Part shown: positions 16,218-16,260 of the stretch, piece by piece
Layout of the letters: each line of letters starts with the position of its first letter
Numbering within the stretch: position 1 is the first letter of the stretch
DNA from: Candidatus Bathyarchaeum sp.
GTDB lineage: Archaea > Thermoproteota > Bathyarchaeia > Bathyarchaeales > Bathyarchaeaceae
Assembly (NCBI GenBank): GCA_003096255.1
Contig: PIXS01000324.1
Location: 1-16,260, forward strand
Length of the DNA stretch: 16,260 nucleotides
Direction of reading: 5' to 3'
Translations under genes and position numbers: made by a program
The notes under the pieces: model-generated
Told to the model about the DNA's origin: nothing
The model's database searches: none
Seen by the model: only the letters and a program-made list of their open reading frames with translations

Positions 16218-16260
16218 CTACTGGGCACTGCGTCAGATGCAACCCAAAGATTGCTTTCTG
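16214..16260 (-). CDS. C-terminal tail of an upstream gene (partial at right edge)
   Basis: One minus-strand frame reads ESNLWVASDAVPSR then TGA, with the TGA overlapping the dph2 ATG as ATGA. This overlap is common between coupled archaeal genes, and dph2 has no clear SD of its own. Fourteen residues are too few to name a family, and a second frame is also open across this edge. Confidence 0.35.
   Translation of the reverse strand, partial: ESNLWVASDAVPSR

Overview
The window is archaeal chromosomal DNA. It carries PriS/PriL primase, one PCNA, a GINS51-type subunit, TFS, Rpo11/RpoL, exosome Csl4, Dph2, L44e, S27e, aIF2-alpha, Nop10 and an AglB/Stt3-type oligosaccharyltransferase. Gene order, the single PCNA and the style of the integrase remnant suggest a TACK-type archaeon, plausibly Bathyarchaeia. 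That placement is an inference, not something shown by a marker phylogeny. Genes are tightly packed, with short gaps, ATGA overlaps and many visible Shine-Dalgarno (SD) sequences.

Layout. (1) 1-1137 (+): C-terminal half of an AglB/Stt3 oligosaccharyltransferase, cut by the left edge. (2) 3658-1151 (-): translation/rRNA operon rpl44e - rps27e - aIF2-alpha - nop10 (51 aa) - PAC2-family protein. A 257-nt spacer separates aIF2-alpha from nop10. (3) 3659-8487: a metabolic island. It holds a truncated tyrosine-recombinase C-terminus (-), then metY - metX - metW (+), a NUDIX protein with a degraded catalytic box (+) and an Lrp/AsnC-type regulator (-). (4) 13257-8488 (-): DUF99 - tfs - pcna - priL - priS - gins51, a replication/transcription block. 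(5) 13333-13707 (+): a short archaeal RNase III-family protein. (6) 16217-13724 (-): dph2 - METTL5-like methyltransferase - csl4 - rpoL, all overlapping, with a fragment of a further gene at the right edge.

How it fits together. PCNA-primase-GINS followed by L44e-S27e-aIF2-alpha-Nop10 is a known archaeal replication-translation gene cluster. Here both halves are present in the expected order and strand, but about 4.8 kb separates them. That insert encodes homoserine O-acetyltransferase (MetX), O-acetylhomoserine sulfhydrylase (MetY) and MetW, a direct-sulfhydrylation route to homocysteine and methionine. The metYXW operon and the integrase remnant lie between two near-identical 23-bp direct repeats (3686-3708 and 7239-7261; one mismatch by eye). 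The left repeat sits 1 nt beyond the stop of the integrase fragment. This looks like the scar of a captured mobile segment that brought methionine genes into an informational superoperon. A 17-bp palindrome overlaps the probable metY promoter.

Other points of interest are a PriL gene whose conserved N-terminus lies upstream of its first ATG with no canonical start codon, a NUDIX protein lacking the catalytic glutamates, an EF-hand-like loop in the AglB globular domain, and a three-CxxC zinc insertion in PriS. I found no rRNA, tRNA, CRISPR array or intact insertion sequence.
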